Source of the DNA: Streptomyces bacillaris
Lineage (GTDB): Bacteria; Actinomycetota; Actinomycetes; Streptomycetales; Streptomycetaceae
Reading direction: 5' to 3'
DNA length: 64,000 nt
NCBI RefSeq assembly: GCF_003268675.1
Contig: NZ_CP029378.1
Coordinates: 7,378,001-7,442,000, forward strand
The notes beneath the pieces were generated by a model that was not told the DNA's origin, did no database searches, and was given only the letters and a program-made list of their open reading frames with translations. Numbering within the stretch: the stretch's first letter is position 1; each line of letters begins with the position of its first letter. The position numbers and the translations under genes were made by a program. Positions 53,919 to 63,049 of this stretch are shown piece by piece.

Positions 53919-55154
53919 GTGGAGAACACCTCGGTGCAGAACGCCCCGGCGCAGGACAAGGAATCCGTACGGAGCTGCCCCTTCGACTTCGCGGAGCGGC
54001 TGGAGTTCGACCCCCAGCTCAAGGAGTTGCTCACCGAGGAGCCCGTCTCCCGTATCCGTATGGCGTACGGCGAGGGCGAGGCCTGGCTCGTCACCCGGTA
54101 CGAGGACGTCCGGACGGTCACCACCGACCGGCGCTTCAGCCGCGGCGCCGTCCTCGGCCGGGACTTCCCCCGGATGACCCCCGAGCCGATCGTCCAGGCC
54201 GAGTCCATCAACCTCATGGACCCGCCCGCCAGCAGCCGGCTGCGCAGCCTGGTCGCCAAGAGCTTCACCCCGCGCCGCGTCGAACAGATGCGGCCGGGCA
54301 CCCAGCGCGTCGTGGACCGGCTGCTCGACGAGATGGAGGCGGAGGGCTCACCCGCCGACTTCGTCGCCCGGGTCTCCTCGCCGCTGCCGCTCATCACCAT
54401 CTGCGAGGCGCTCGACATCCCCGAGGCCGACCGGCCCTGGCTCCGCGCCCACGCCATGACGATGATGAGCGTCGGCGCGGCGGGCAAGGAGGACGCGGTA
54501 CGGGCCAAGGCCGAACTGCGCGGCTACTTCACCGAACTGACCGCCGAGCGCCGCCGCTCCCCGGGCCAGGACCTGATCAGCACCCTGGCCACCGCCCGCG
54601 ACGGTGACGAACTGCTCGACGACAAGGAACTCGCCGTCATGGCGATGGTCCTGCTCATCACCGGCCAGGACACCACCACCTACGAACTCGGCAACATCGC
54701 CTACACCCTGCTGACCCGGCCCGACCTGCTCAAGACGCTCCGGGCCGAACCCGAGCGGCTGCCCCGCACGATCGACGAGCTGCTGCGGTACATCCCCTTC
54801 CGCAAGGGCGTCGGCATCCCCCGCATCGCCATGGAGGACGTGGAGCTGGGCGGGGTCACGATCAAGGCGGGCGACGTCGTCCATGTGTCGTACCTGACGG
54901 CCAACCGGGACGGCGCCAAGTTCGACCGCCCCGACGAACTCGACCCCGACCGGTCCTCCATCCCGCACATGACCTTCGGCTGGGGCGCCCACCACTGCCT
55001 GGGCGCACCGCTGGCCACCATGGAGCTGGAGGTGGCCTTCACCACGCTGCTGGCCCGCTTCCCGGGCCTGCGTCTCGACGCCGCACCCGAGGACATCCGG
55101 TGGAACACCACGTCCATCTGGCGTTACCCGCTCGCCCTGCCCGTCACATGGTGA
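53919..55154 (+). CDS. Cytochrome P450 of the THN/flaviolin pigment pathway (CYP158A/P450mel-like)
   Basis: A 411-residue soluble P450. It has the I-helix TGQDTT (248-253), ExxR in DELLR (287-290) and the heme ligand C360 in FGWGAHHCLG. C-terminal strands (IDELLRYIPFRKGVGIPRIA, DVVHVSYLTANRD, LPVTW end) closely resemble CYP158A of S. coelicolor, which couples flaviolin into dimers and trimers. GTG 53919 has GGGAGA 7 nt upstream. The rppA gene follows after 34 nt, giving a two-gene operon. In other streptomycetes such P450s make biaryl pigments that protect against UV. The exact product here is not known. Confidence 0.87.
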   Translation: MENTSVQNAPAQDKESVRSCPFDFAERLEFDPQLKELLTEEPVSRIRMAYGEGEAWLVTRYEDVRTVTTDRRFSRGAVLGRDFPRMTPEPIVQAESINLMDPPASSRLRSLVAKSFTPRRVEQMRPGTQRVVDRLLDEMEAEGSPADFVARVSSPLPLITICEALDIPEADRPWLRAHAMTMMSVGAAGKEDAVRAKAELRGYFTELTAERRRSPGQDLISTLATARDGDELLDDKELAVMAMVLLITGQDTTTYELGNIAYTLLTRPDLLKTLRAEPERLPRTIDELLRYIPFRKGVGIPRIAMEDVELGGVTIKAGDVVHVSYLTANRDGAKFDRPDELDPDRSSIPHMTFGWGAHHCLGAPLATMELEVAFTTLLARFPGLRLDAAPEDIRWNTTSIWRYPLALPVTW

Positions 55155-55188
55155 CGAGAGCCTCCGCTCCCAGATACGAGGAGAACCC

Positions 55189-56307
55189 ATGGCGACCCTG
55201 TGCCGACCCGCCATCGCTGTGCCCGAACACATCATCACGATGGAGCAGACGCTGGACCTGGCGCGGGAGACCCACCACGGGCACCCGCAGCGCGACCTGG
55301 TCCTGCGGCTCATCCGTAACACCGGCGTCCAGACCCGCCACCTGGTGCGGCCCATCGAGGAGACCCTCCAGCACCCCGGCTTCGAACTCCGCAACCAGGT
55401 GTACGAGGCCGAGGCCAAGTCCCGGGTCCCCGACGTCGTACGGCAGGCCCTCGCCCACGCCGGGACCGAACCGGACGAGATCGACCTGATCGTCTACGTC
55501 TCCTGCACCGGCTTCATGATGCCCTCGCTGACCGCCTGGCTCATCAACACCATGGGGTTCCGGGCCGAGACCCGGCAGCTGCCCATCGCCCAGCTCGGCT
55601 GCGCGGCGGGCGGGGCGGCGATCAACCGGGCGCACGACTTCTGCCGCGCCTACCCCGGCTCCAACGTCCTCATCGTCTCCTGCGAGTTCTGCTCGCTCTG
55701 CTACCAGCCCACTGACATCGGCGTCGGGTCGCTGCTCTCCAACGGCCTGTTCGGGGACGCCATCTCCGCCGCCGTCGTCCGGGGCGAGGGTGGCACCGGC
55801 ATGAGCCTGGAGCGCAACGGCTCCCACCTCGTGCCCGACACCGAGGACTGGATCTCCTACGCCGTCCGCGACACCGGATTCCACTTCCTGCTCGACAAGC
55901 GCGTCCCCGGCACCATGGAGATGCTCGCGCCGGTCCTCAAGGACATCGTCGACCTGCACGGCTGGACCGTCCCGGCCATGGACTTCTTCATCATCCACGC
56001 GGGCGGACCGCGCATCCTCGACGACCTCTGCCACTACCTCGACCTGCCGATGGAGATGTTCCGCTACAGCCGGGCCACCCTCACCGAACGCGGCAACATC
56101 GCCAGCTCCGTCGTCTTCGACGCGCTCGCCCGTCTCTTCGACGACGGCGGGGCGGCCCCCTCGGCGCAGGGCATGATCGCCGGATTCGGCCCGGGCATCA
56201 CCGCCGAGGTCGCCGTCGGCAGCTGGACCCACCACGACCCGGCCGCCGGCCCCGACCGGGAACTGGCCGAGCTGGAGCTCACGACGGGCGTTGCGCTGTC
56301 CGGCTGA
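55189..56307 (+). CDS. rppA: Type III polyketide synthase, 1,3,6,8-tetrahydroxynaphthalene synthase
   Basis: This 372-residue enzyme joins five malonyl-CoA units to 1,3,6,8-tetrahydroxynaphthalene, which oxidises to flaviolin. The catalytic triad falls exactly at the known positions: C138 (QLGCAAGG), H270 (FFIIHAGG) and N303 (RGNIASSV). The start MATLCRPAIAVPEHIIT and the C-terminal extension are typical of RppA. GAGGAGA precedes ATG 55189. It is cotranscribed with the upstream P450. In S. griseus and S. coelicolor the same pair makes dark polymeric pigment. Confidence 0.96.
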   Translation: MATLCRPAIAVPEHIITMEQTLDLARETHHGHPQRDLVLRLIRNTGVQTRHLVRPIEETLQHPGFELRNQVYEAEAKSRVPDVVRQALAHAGTEPDEIDLIVYVSCTGFMMPSLTAWLINTMGFRAETRQLPIAQLGCAAGGAAINRAHDFCRAYPGSNVLIVSCEFCSLCYQPTDIGVGSLLSNGLFGDAISAAVVRGEGGTGMSLERNGSHLVPDTEDWISYAVRDTGFHFLLDKRVPGTMEMLAPVLKDIVDLHGWTVPAMDFFIIHAGGPRILDDLCHYLDLPMEMFRYSRATLTERGNIASSVVFDALARLFDDGGAAPSAQGMIAGFGPGITAEVAVGSWTHHDPAAGPDRELAELELTTGVALSG

Positions 56308-56409
56308 ACCCGTGTTAAGGCGCCGCACGGGAGGGGACGAAGGACCGGGTATTCGCGCTTCGCGGCCGCACACCCGCACCGCGGACCGACCCCACCCAAG
56401 GAGACCTGC

Positions 56410-57600
56410 ATGCGCCTGCGCGCCCGATGGGCCCCGGCAGCCCTGCTGCTGATCGCGCCACTGATCGGCACCACCACCCCGGCCACCGCCGACACCGGAC
56501 CGAAGGGGGTCCCGGTGGAGCGGAGCGCCCGGGCCGTCCCCGGGCAGTACATCGTCACCCTGGAGCCCGAACTCTCCCCGGACACCGTCCTGGAGGAGTT
56601 CGGGCTCCGCCCGCTCTTCACGTACGGGAACGTCCTGCACGGGTTCGCCGTCACGCTCACCGCCACCGAGCTGGAGGCCGTCCGGACCCTCCCCGGGGTG
56701 CTCGCCGTCGAGGAGAACGCCGAGGTGGCCGTGGAGGCACCCCGCACGGGCGGTCTCTTCCGGGCCCCCGCCGCCACCTGGGGCACCGACCGGATCGACC
56801 AGCGCGCCCTGCCGCTGGACGGCACCTTCACCACGACCGCCACGGGCGACGGCGTGAAGGTGTACGTCGTCGACACCGGGATCGACGCCGCTCACGCCGA
56901 GTTCGGCGGCCGGGTGGTCAACGGGTACGACTCGGTCGGGGACGGCCGGACGGGCCAGGACTGCAACGGTCACGGCACCCATGTCGCCGGGACCGTCGGC
57001 GGTGCCACCTCCGGGGTGGCCGAGGACGTCTCGCTGGTCAACGTACGGGTGCTGGACTGCCGGGGCCGGGGCAGCTGGGCCGGGATCCTGGCCGGGTTCG
57101 ACTGGGCGGCCAAGGACGCGGCCGCCGGGACCACCCCCGCCGTTCTCAACGCCTCGCTCGGCGGGGCCCGTTCGCGGGCGGTCGACGCGGCGGTCGAGGC
57201 CGTCGCCGACGCGGGGGTCCTGCCGGTGGTGGCCGCGGGCAACGAGGACCAGGACGCCTGCAACGTCTCCCCGGCGGCGGCCGACGGGGTGGTCACGGTG
57301 GGTGCGAGCGACCGCCAGGACCGGGAGACCTCGTTCAGCAACTGGGGCTCCTGCGTCTCGCTCTACGCCCCGGGCGCCGATGTCGTCTCCGCCCGGCTCG
57401 GCGGCGGCACCGTCTCCCTGAACGGCACCTCCATGGCCAGCCCGCATGTCGCCGGGGTCGCCGCCCTGCACCTGCAGGAGAACCCGGAGGCCTCGCCCGC
57501 CGCGCTCGCGCGCACGCTGACCGAGACCGCCACCCCCGACGTGCTCTCCGGCCTCGGCCAGGGCTCGCCGGACCTGCTGCTGCACACCGGCGGTCTCTGA
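56410..57600 (+). CDS. Secreted subtilisin-family serine protease (S8)
   Basis: The 396-residue prepro-protease has a signal peptide (ALLLIAPLIGTTTPATA), an inhibitor I9 propeptide (PGQYIVTLEPELSPDTVLE to VEENAEVAV), and a catalytic domain with Asp in VVDTGID, His in GHGTHVAG and Ser in GTSMASPH. The oxyanion Asn is in AAGNEDQD. AAGGAG stands 8 nt before ATG 56410. Extracellular protein degradation is its likely role. It has no C-terminal anchoring module. Confidence 0.94.
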   Translation: MRLRARWAPAALLLIAPLIGTTTPATADTGPKGVPVERSARAVPGQYIVTLEPELSPDTVLEEFGLRPLFTYGNVLHGFAVTLTATELEAVRTLPGVLAVEENAEVAVEAPRTGGLFRAPAATWGTDRIDQRALPLDGTFTTTATGDGVKVYVVDTGIDAAHAEFGGRVVNGYDSVGDGRTGQDCNGHGTHVAGTVGGATSGVAEDVSLVNVRVLDCRGRGSWAGILAGFDWAAKDAAAGTTPAVLNASLGGARSRAVDAAVEAVADAGVLPVVAAGNEDQDACNVSPAAADGVVTVGASDRQDRETSFSNWGSCVSLYAPGADVVSARLGGGTVSLNGTSMASPHVAGVAALHLQENPEASPAALARTLTETATPDVLSGLGQGSPDLLLHTGGL

Positions 57601-57830
57601 CCCGTACCGCCGGCCGGGGCCGGTGAGCGGTGGCCGACCGGCCTCCCGCCCACCGGCCCCCGCCCTGTCCGGCTGTTGCCGGAACGGTGGACGGTCTCTC
57701 ATTTCTCTGCAACTCTCTGACCGCATAGCGCAAAAGAAGCCGTAGTGCGTGCAGAATCGCGTGTTCCTGACTACGGATCCAGAGCCGCGCCCTCGACGCA
57801 CTCTGCGCCGGGGCCGACGATCGGGGAACC

Positions 57831-58459
57831 ATGAGAGCCCAACGCTGGAGACGGCGGGCGATATCCGCCCTCGTCGCGACGAGTCTTCTGCTGATCGGCG
57901 GGCCGCCGCTCGCCGCATCGGCGGCCGACGGCCCCAACCTCGCCGCGGGCCGGGCCACGGCCGCGAGCAGCGCCCACGCCGAGTACCCGGCCACCGGCAT
58001 CACCGACGGCAACGCGTCGACGTACTGGGAGAGCGCGGGCGGCAGCCTGCCCCAGTGGGTGCAGACCGACCTCGGCACTCCCGCCCGGGTCGACGAGGTG
58101 ACCCTGAAGCTCCCGCCGTCCTGGGAGAGCCGGACGCAGACCCTGTCGCTCCAGGGCAGCGCGGACGGCACGAGCTTCGCGACGCTGAGGAGTTCGGCCG
58201 CCTACTCCTTCACCCCGGGGGCCGCCAACACGGTGAAGGTCACCTTCCCGGCCACCCTGACCCGCTTCGTCCGGGTGCACATCACCGCCAACACCGGCTG
58301 GCAGGCGGCCCAGCTCTCCGAGCTGGAGGTACGGGCGGCCGGAGGCGGGGCAGGGCCCGGCCGTCGGTGAGGTCACCTTCAACGGGCTGAGGCTCAGCGG
58401 ACAACGCCCAGGACATCCGGAACACCACCTCCACCTTCAAGATCAACATCAACCCGTAG
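57831..58459 (+). pseudogene. Discoidin (F5/8C) domain protein, truncated remnant
   Basis: ATG 57831 opens a signal peptide (ISALVATSLLLIGGPPLAASA) and one F5/8 type C domain (NLAAGRATAASSAHAEYPATG ... WVQTDLGTPARVDEVTLKLP) ending at TGA 58368-58370. The following bases keep coding-like pieces in other frames: GEVTFNGLRLSG, then DNAQDIRNTTSTFKININ to TAG 58459. These look like the end of a larger carbohydrate-active enzyme. So the middle of the gene is missing and two indels remain. The 179-residue secreted domain could still be made. Confidence 0.65.
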
Positions 58460-58582
58460 CGGAGCAGGATCCGTACCGACCCCTGGCGAAGGGAGAACCG
58501 GTCCGACGCGGAGGCGCCTCCTGCCCGGCGGGAGGCGCCTCCAGGATCGCGGGGCGGCGGGCCCTGCGGCAGAGTGGGCACC

Positions 58583-58900
58583 ATGGACGACCTCAACGCA
58601 CTCGCCGAAGAGCACCTGACCGCCGCCCGCGCCTCCGCGCACGGCCGCAGCGCCCACCTCCTCATCCAGGAACCGCCCCTGCGCCAGACGGTGATCGCCC
58701 TCACCTCCGGCTCCGCGCTCGACGAGCACAACGCCCCGCCCGCCGCCTCCCTCCTGGTGCTGCGCGGCACCGTCCGCCTCACCGCCGCGTCCGGGGACGC
58801 GGAACTCCCGACCGGCACGCTCCACCCGATCCCGCAGGAGCGCCACGGGCTGGTGGCCCTCCAGGACGCGGTGGTGCTGCTCACGGCGGTCAACGACTGA
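58583..58900 (+). CDS. Cupin-like protein
   Basis: This 105-residue single-domain cupin has PPAASLLVLRGTVRLTAASGDAEL, with the G(X)5 turn of motif 1, and LHPIPQERHGLVALQDAVVLLTAV for motif 2. Few metal ligands are kept, since motif 1 lacks the HxH pair. Small cupins of this type are often annotated as LuxR-associated or mitochondrial-type regulators with no known ligand. ATG 58583 is in frame with a GTG 9 nt before. Confidence 0.72.
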   Translation: MDDLNALAEEHLTAARASAHGRSAHLLIQEPPLRQTVIALTSGSALDEHNAPPAASLLVLRGTVRLTAASGDAELPTGTLHPIPQERHGLVALQDAVVLLTAVND

Positions 58901-59100
58901 CGGCTGCGGACCGCAGGACAAGCCGCGGGCTGCAGAAGAAGCCGCGGACCGTAGAGGAACAACAGGGCCTGCGGACTCGTACGGCCCGGACAGGTGTGTC
59001 CGGCCGCCGACGTGGCAGGAGAGGATCGAGACAAGCAGGGGCGTCCGACGGACGGGCACCCCCGCCCGCCGCGTCCGATCCACGTCCCCGGAGTACCAGC

Positions 59101-60036
59101 TTGACCACCCAGACCGCCGCCCCCGCGGACCGCACCACCACCCCCGCCGGGCGCCCCCGCACGCCGCGCCCCTGGCTCACCGCCCTGCGCCGCACCCCGG
59201 TCTCGCTGTGGAACGACGACATCACCGACTGGGCCGCCGCCCTCACCTACTACGCGATCCTCGCCCTGCTCCCCGCGCTCCTCGTCACCGTCTCCGTGAT
59301 CGGCCTCGCCAACCCCGCCGCCACCACCGCCCTGATCGCGGACATCACCGCCTTCGCCCCCGCCGAATCCGGCGAGGCGCTGCGCCGCCCGCTGGAGGCG
59401 GCGACCGAGCAGCGCACCGCCGTCTGGCTGCTCGTCGGCACCGGCTCCGTCAGCGCGATCTGGTCCGCGTGCAGCTATCTCGCCGTCTTCCGCCGGGCCA
59501 TGCACGCCATGCACCACGTACGGGACAACCGGCCGCCGCTCCGCCAGGCGCACATCATCGTCGTCTCGGCCATCGGCCTGCTCGTCCTCCTGATGACCAG
59601 CGCCTTCGCCCTCGTCCTGACCGGCCCCCTGGCCCGCTGGCTCGGCCGCCGCGTCGGTCTGCCCCACGAGGGCGAGACCCTGTGGGTGGCGCTGAAGTGG
59701 CCGGTGCTGCTCTGCCTGGTCGCCTGTCTGATCCTGGTCCTCTTCAGCACCGGCCCCCGCTCCGCGCGCGGCATCCGCCGGGGGCTGCCCGGCGGGGTGC
59801 TGGCCGCGTTCCTCTGGCTCACCGCATCGGCGTTCTTCGCCCTGTACGCCACCCAGGTCGGCAGCTACAGCAGGCTCTACGGCTCGCTCGCCGGCCTCGT
59901 CGTCTTCCTGATCTGGGTCTGGTTCGCCAACCTCTCCCTGCTCGCCGGAGCCCAGTTCAACGTGGAACTGGACCGCCCGGAGCCGGAGAAGCAGTCGGAG
60001 AAGGGGGCCGTCACGCCCGCTACGGGCGAAGGATGA
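59101..60036 (+). CDS. YihY/BrkB-family inner membrane protein
   Basis: This 311-residue protein has six membrane segments, among them WAAALTYYAILALLPALLVTVSV, LIVLLMTSAFALVLTG-like and GVLAAFLWLTASAFFALY. It contains the conserved LxxRxxRRxM-like AVFRRAMHAMHHV and ends with a charged tail. TTG 59101 is chosen because GGAG lies 7 nt upstream. YihY proteins were once called RNase BN; their true role is unclear. Its 3' end overlaps the convergent dehydrogenase gene by 17 nt. Confidence 0.82.
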   Translation: MTTQTAAPADRTTTPAGRPRTPRPWLTALRRTPVSLWNDDITDWAAALTYYAILALLPALLVTVSVIGLANPAATTALIADITAFAPAESGEALRRPLEAATEQRTAVWLLVGTGSVSAIWSACSYLAVFRRAMHAMHHVRDNRPPLRQAHIIVVSAIGLLVLLMTSAFALVLTGPLARWLGRRVGLPHEGETLWVALKWPVLLCLVACLILVLFSTGPRSARGIRRGLPGGVLAAFLWLTASAFFALYATQVGSYSRLYGSLAGLVVFLIWVWFANLSLLAGAQFNVELDRPEPEKQSEKGAVTPATGEG

Positions 60037-61030
60037 GGCGGACCGGGGCGCCCTCCTTGGTCTCCATCCGCCGCACCGCCGTGGCCACCTCCTCCAGCGG
60101 CAGTACGTCGGTGATCGACCGGGAGAAGTCCAGCCGCCCGCCCTCCGCCAGCCGGACCAGCTGCGCCACATGGTGCTCCTCGGAGCCGTAGTGGCCCAGG
60201 ATGCGGTGCTGGAGGTAGCTGAAGCGGGTGGAGCGGTCGACCGTCAGCGGCTGGTCGCTCAGCCCCACCAGCACCAGCCGCCCCTTCGGCGCCAGCACGC
60301 TCAGCGCCTGCTCCCGGACCGGGGGCGCGCCCGCGAAGTCGAAGGCCGCCTCCAGACCGGCACCGCCCGTCGCCCCGAGCACCTGCTCGCGCAGGAGCGG
60401 GTCGCCGGAGTCCAGCGCCAGGTCGGCCCCGAAGTGCAGGGCCCGGTCGCGGGCGGCGGGGTGCGGGTCCACCGCGATGACCGGATACGCCCCGACCGCC
60501 CGCAGCAGCTGCACGGCGTGCGCCCCGAGCCCGCCCGCGCCCCAGACGCCGACGGCCTGCGCGGGGCGCACGTCACCGGTGCCGGTCACCGCCGCCCAGG
60601 GGGTGGAGACCGCGTCCGGGATGATCGCCGCCTGCTCCAGGGGGAGCGTGCTGGGCAGGGCGACCAGGGTGGTGGCCGAGGCCACGGCGTACTCCGCCCA
60701 GCCACCGTCGTAGTCGACACCCCGCGTATGCGTCCGGCCCCCGCGCCGCTCGCCCGCCTGGAGGACCACCCGCTGCCCGGCCGTCCAGCCGCCGACCCCG
60801 GCTCCCAGCGTCTCGATCGTCCCGGCCACCTCATGGCCCAGGGTGACCGATTCTCCTTCCAGATACAGGGGCGTCAGCGTGCCGTCCGCGAGGTGTACAT
60901 CGGAGAGGCAGACCCCGGCGGCGCCCACCTTCACCAGCACCTCACCCGGGCCCGGTACCGGCTTCGCCACCTCCTGGACGGAGAGGGTGCGGGTGGGCAG
61001 GTGCAGGCGCACGGCGCGCATGCGGTCCAT
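60020..61030 (-). CDS. Zinc-type alcohol dehydrogenase (MDR family)
   Basis: A 336-residue medium-chain dehydrogenase. The catalytic zinc site shows GVCLSDVHLADG and GHEVAG. The structural zinc Cys cluster seems reduced, since the expected four-Cys loop is replaced by GERRGGRTHTRG. NAD(P)-binding is at GVWGAGGLGAHAVQL. ATG 61030 has GAAGGG upstream. Substrate unknown, perhaps a quinone or alcohol. It overlaps the YihY gene end. Confidence 0.85.
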   Translation of the reverse strand: MDRMRAVRLHLPTRTLSVQEVAKPVPGPGEVLVKVGAAGVCLSDVHLADGTLTPLYLEGESVTLGHEVAGTIETLGAGVGGWTAGQRVVLQAGERRGGRTHTRGVDYDGGWAEYAVASATTLVALPSTLPLEQAAIIPDAVSTPWAAVTGTGDVRPAQAVGVWGAGGLGAHAVQLLRAVGAYPVIAVDPHPAARDRALHFGADLALDSGDPLLREQVLGATGGAGLEAAFDFAGAPPVREQALSVLAPKGRLVLVGLSDQPLTVDRSTRFSYLQHRILGHYGSEEHHVAQLVRLAEGGRLDFSRSITDVLPLEEVATAVRRMETKEGAPVRLILRP

Positions 61031-61086
61031 GGCGGGGACCCTTCGTACGACGGTTCGGCCCGGTCCCGGGCGAGCGGCCCGGCCGG

Positions 61087-61941
61087 TCAGGCCTTCGCAC
61101 GGTATCCGGCCACGATCGGCATCGTCTCGCGCAGCACCCGCACACTGTCGTTCGACGCGTCCCCGAGCCGGTGCCCCTTCCACACCCCCTCCGCGCTGGA
61201 GAACCGGCTGATCCGCTTGCAGTGGCCGCCACAGGCGGCGCGGTACGCCATGAGCGTGTAGTGGCTCCCGTCCTCGGTGATCCAGCCGGTGTTGTACGGG
61301 CGGGTGCGGCTCACGCTCATCGCCCCGCCGCCGTCCGACGCCAGCGTCGTACGGTCGTGGGCCAGGCCCAGGTTGTGGCCGATCTCGTGGCTGGCCGAGT
61401 CCAGCTCGATGCCGTCGACCTCGACGACCGCGTAGGCGTACTCATGGGTCGAGCTGTCGAGGGCGGGCGTGTAGTCCGCGGTGCCGCCGCCGCGTTCGGC
61501 CCGCTCCACGACGAGCGTCACCAGATCGGCGCCGTACCGGTCGCGCTGCTGGTGCACCTGGCGCCCGAGCCCTCGGGTGTGGTCCTTGAGGACGGCGTAC
61601 GCGCCGCGGAACTCCTCCGGACCGTCGTACCCCTTCGCCGTGTACGGGTGGACGATCCGGATCGTCCCGCAGAGCCCGTCCGCCGCCAGTGAGCGGTTCA
61701 GCCGGGTCGCGATCCGCTGGGCCGACGCCCGGACCCGGTGCTCGCCGCCGACCCGCTGCGCGGCCTTGGGCGTGTGCACCACCAGTACGTCGACCACGGG
61801 GCACGCCGCCGCCCCTGCCGCCTTGCCCTCCGCCGGGGGAGCGGCCGGAGCACTCGTCGAACGGCCGACGAGGAACGGGGCGGCGCAGAGGGAGGCGGCG
61901 AGGGAGACGGCCAGAGCCGCCTTCAGGAGGGGCGCGCGCAT
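61087..61941 (-). CDS. Secreted zinc metalloprotease (peptidyl-Asp metalloendopeptidase-like)
   Basis: The 284-residue protein has a signal peptide (ALAVSLAASLCAAPFLV). The zinc motif HEIGHNLGLAHD supplies His/Glu/His and a third His, as in reprolysin-like M72 peptidases. A Met-turn LMAY follows, and Cys pairs may stabilise the fold. ATG 61941 begins the gene; its upstream gene is divergent. It is likely an extracellular protease, possibly for nutrient use. Confidence 0.85.
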   Translation of the reverse strand: MRAPLLKAALAVSLAASLCAAPFLVGRSTSAPAAPPAEGKAAGAAACPVVDVLVVHTPKAAQRVGGEHRVRASAQRIATRLNRSLAADGLCGTIRIVHPYTAKGYDGPEEFRGAYAVLKDHTRGLGRQVHQQRDRYGADLVTLVVERAERGGGTADYTPALDSSTHEYAYAVVEVDGIELDSASHEIGHNLGLAHDRTTLASDGGGAMSVSRTRPYNTGWITEDGSHYTLMAYRAACGGHCKRISRFSSAEGVWKGHRLGDASNDSVRVLRETMPIVAGYRAKA

Positions 61942-62167
61942 GGGGAGTTGACTCCATCCGGAGAGGGCGGCGGAAGGTGCCGCTCATGCTTACCAAGTGC
62001 GACGGCTTTCTAACACTCGGTCGACCCGGCCGCTGGTCGCGCCGGATACCGGGCGGTACGAAGGTTGAGGCCGGACCGAGGGATGTGCCGGTGAGGAGGT
62101 GGGCAGGTACACGTGTACGAACTCGCACAAGCGGTACGGCAGTCGGCGGTAGAGGGGCGTGTGTGAC

Positions 62168-63043
62168 GTGACGGAACAGAGCGAATGGCGGTTCTCCGAC
62201 GACCGGGGGCAGCTGTCCGCGGCACCCCGGCGGCCCGGGCGGGTGCTCGCCTATGCGCAGGCCGGGGCGACGCTGTGGGGCCTCGGCATCCGGCCGCAGG
62301 GCATCTTCGGCTCCGACCACGACGGCCCCGACCCCGACCGGGCCAAGACCGGGACGCTCCCGCTGGACGAGGTGGCGTACGTCGGCGCGGGCAGCGCGCT
62401 GGACGTTGAGCGACTGCTCGCCGGCAGGCCGGATCTGGTGGTCACCGTGAGCTACGGCGGCGGTCATGTGTACGGGCTGGCGCCGGAGACCGCCAAGCCG
62501 CTGGAGGAGCGGGTTCCGGTCGTCGTCATCGATGTGAGCCAGGCCCGCACGTTCACCGAGATCGGTGAACGCTTCGCCGAACTGGCCCGCTCGCTCGGCG
62601 CCGAGGGCCGCGCGGACGCGGACGCCGACCTCGACGCCGCCCGGGAGCGGCTGCGGGCGGTCGCCGCCGCGGCGGGCGGGGCCGACGGGCCCCGGGTGGT
62701 CGCCTTCTCCCCGGCCGGACCCGACCAGGCGCATGTGGCGCGCCCCAAGATGTGGCCCGAGCTGCGCGTCCTCACCGAGCTGGGCGTCCGCCTGGTGGAG
62801 CCGGCCCCGGGCCCCGGGGCCAACTGGTCCACCCTCGGCCGGGCGGAGACCTTCGCGCTCCGCCCCGAGGTGATCCTCACCGACATCCGCGCCCACGCCG
62901 CCCCGCTCGACGAACTGCGCGGGGAGGAGCACGGCGCGGTGCCCGTCGTGCCGTGGAACCCGGAGCCGCTGTACGGCCCCCGCGACCACGCCCGCTTCCT
63001 CGGCCTGGTCGCGGACGCGCTGGAGGCGGCCCGGGCGCGGTAG
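62168..63043 (+). CDS. Siderophore-binding-protein homologue without signal peptide
   Basis: This 291-residue protein has the fold of FecB/BtuF-type binding proteins: RVLAYAQAGATLWGLGI, then LLAGRPDLVVTVSYG, VIDVSQARTFTEIGERFAELA and a C-terminal half with MWPELRVLTELGVRLV. It has no signal peptide or lipobox, and there is no transporter next to it. It may act in the cytoplasm, for example in siderophore or heme handling, or be exported by another route. GTG 62168 has GAGGGG upstream; GTG 62159 is possible. Confidence 0.78.
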   Translation: MTEQSEWRFSDDRGQLSAAPRRPGRVLAYAQAGATLWGLGIRPQGIFGSDHDGPDPDRAKTGTLPLDEVAYVGAGSALDVERLLAGRPDLVVTVSYGGGHVYGLAPETAKPLEERVPVVVIDVSQARTFTEIGERFAELARSLGAEGRADADADLDAARERLRAVAAAAGGADGPRVVAFSPAGPDQAHVARPKMWPELRVLTELGVRLVEPAPGPGANWSTLGRAETFALRPEVILTDIRAHAAPLDELRGEEHGAVPVVPWNPEPLYGPRDHARFLGLVADALEAARAR

Positions 63044-63049
63044 GCGCGG

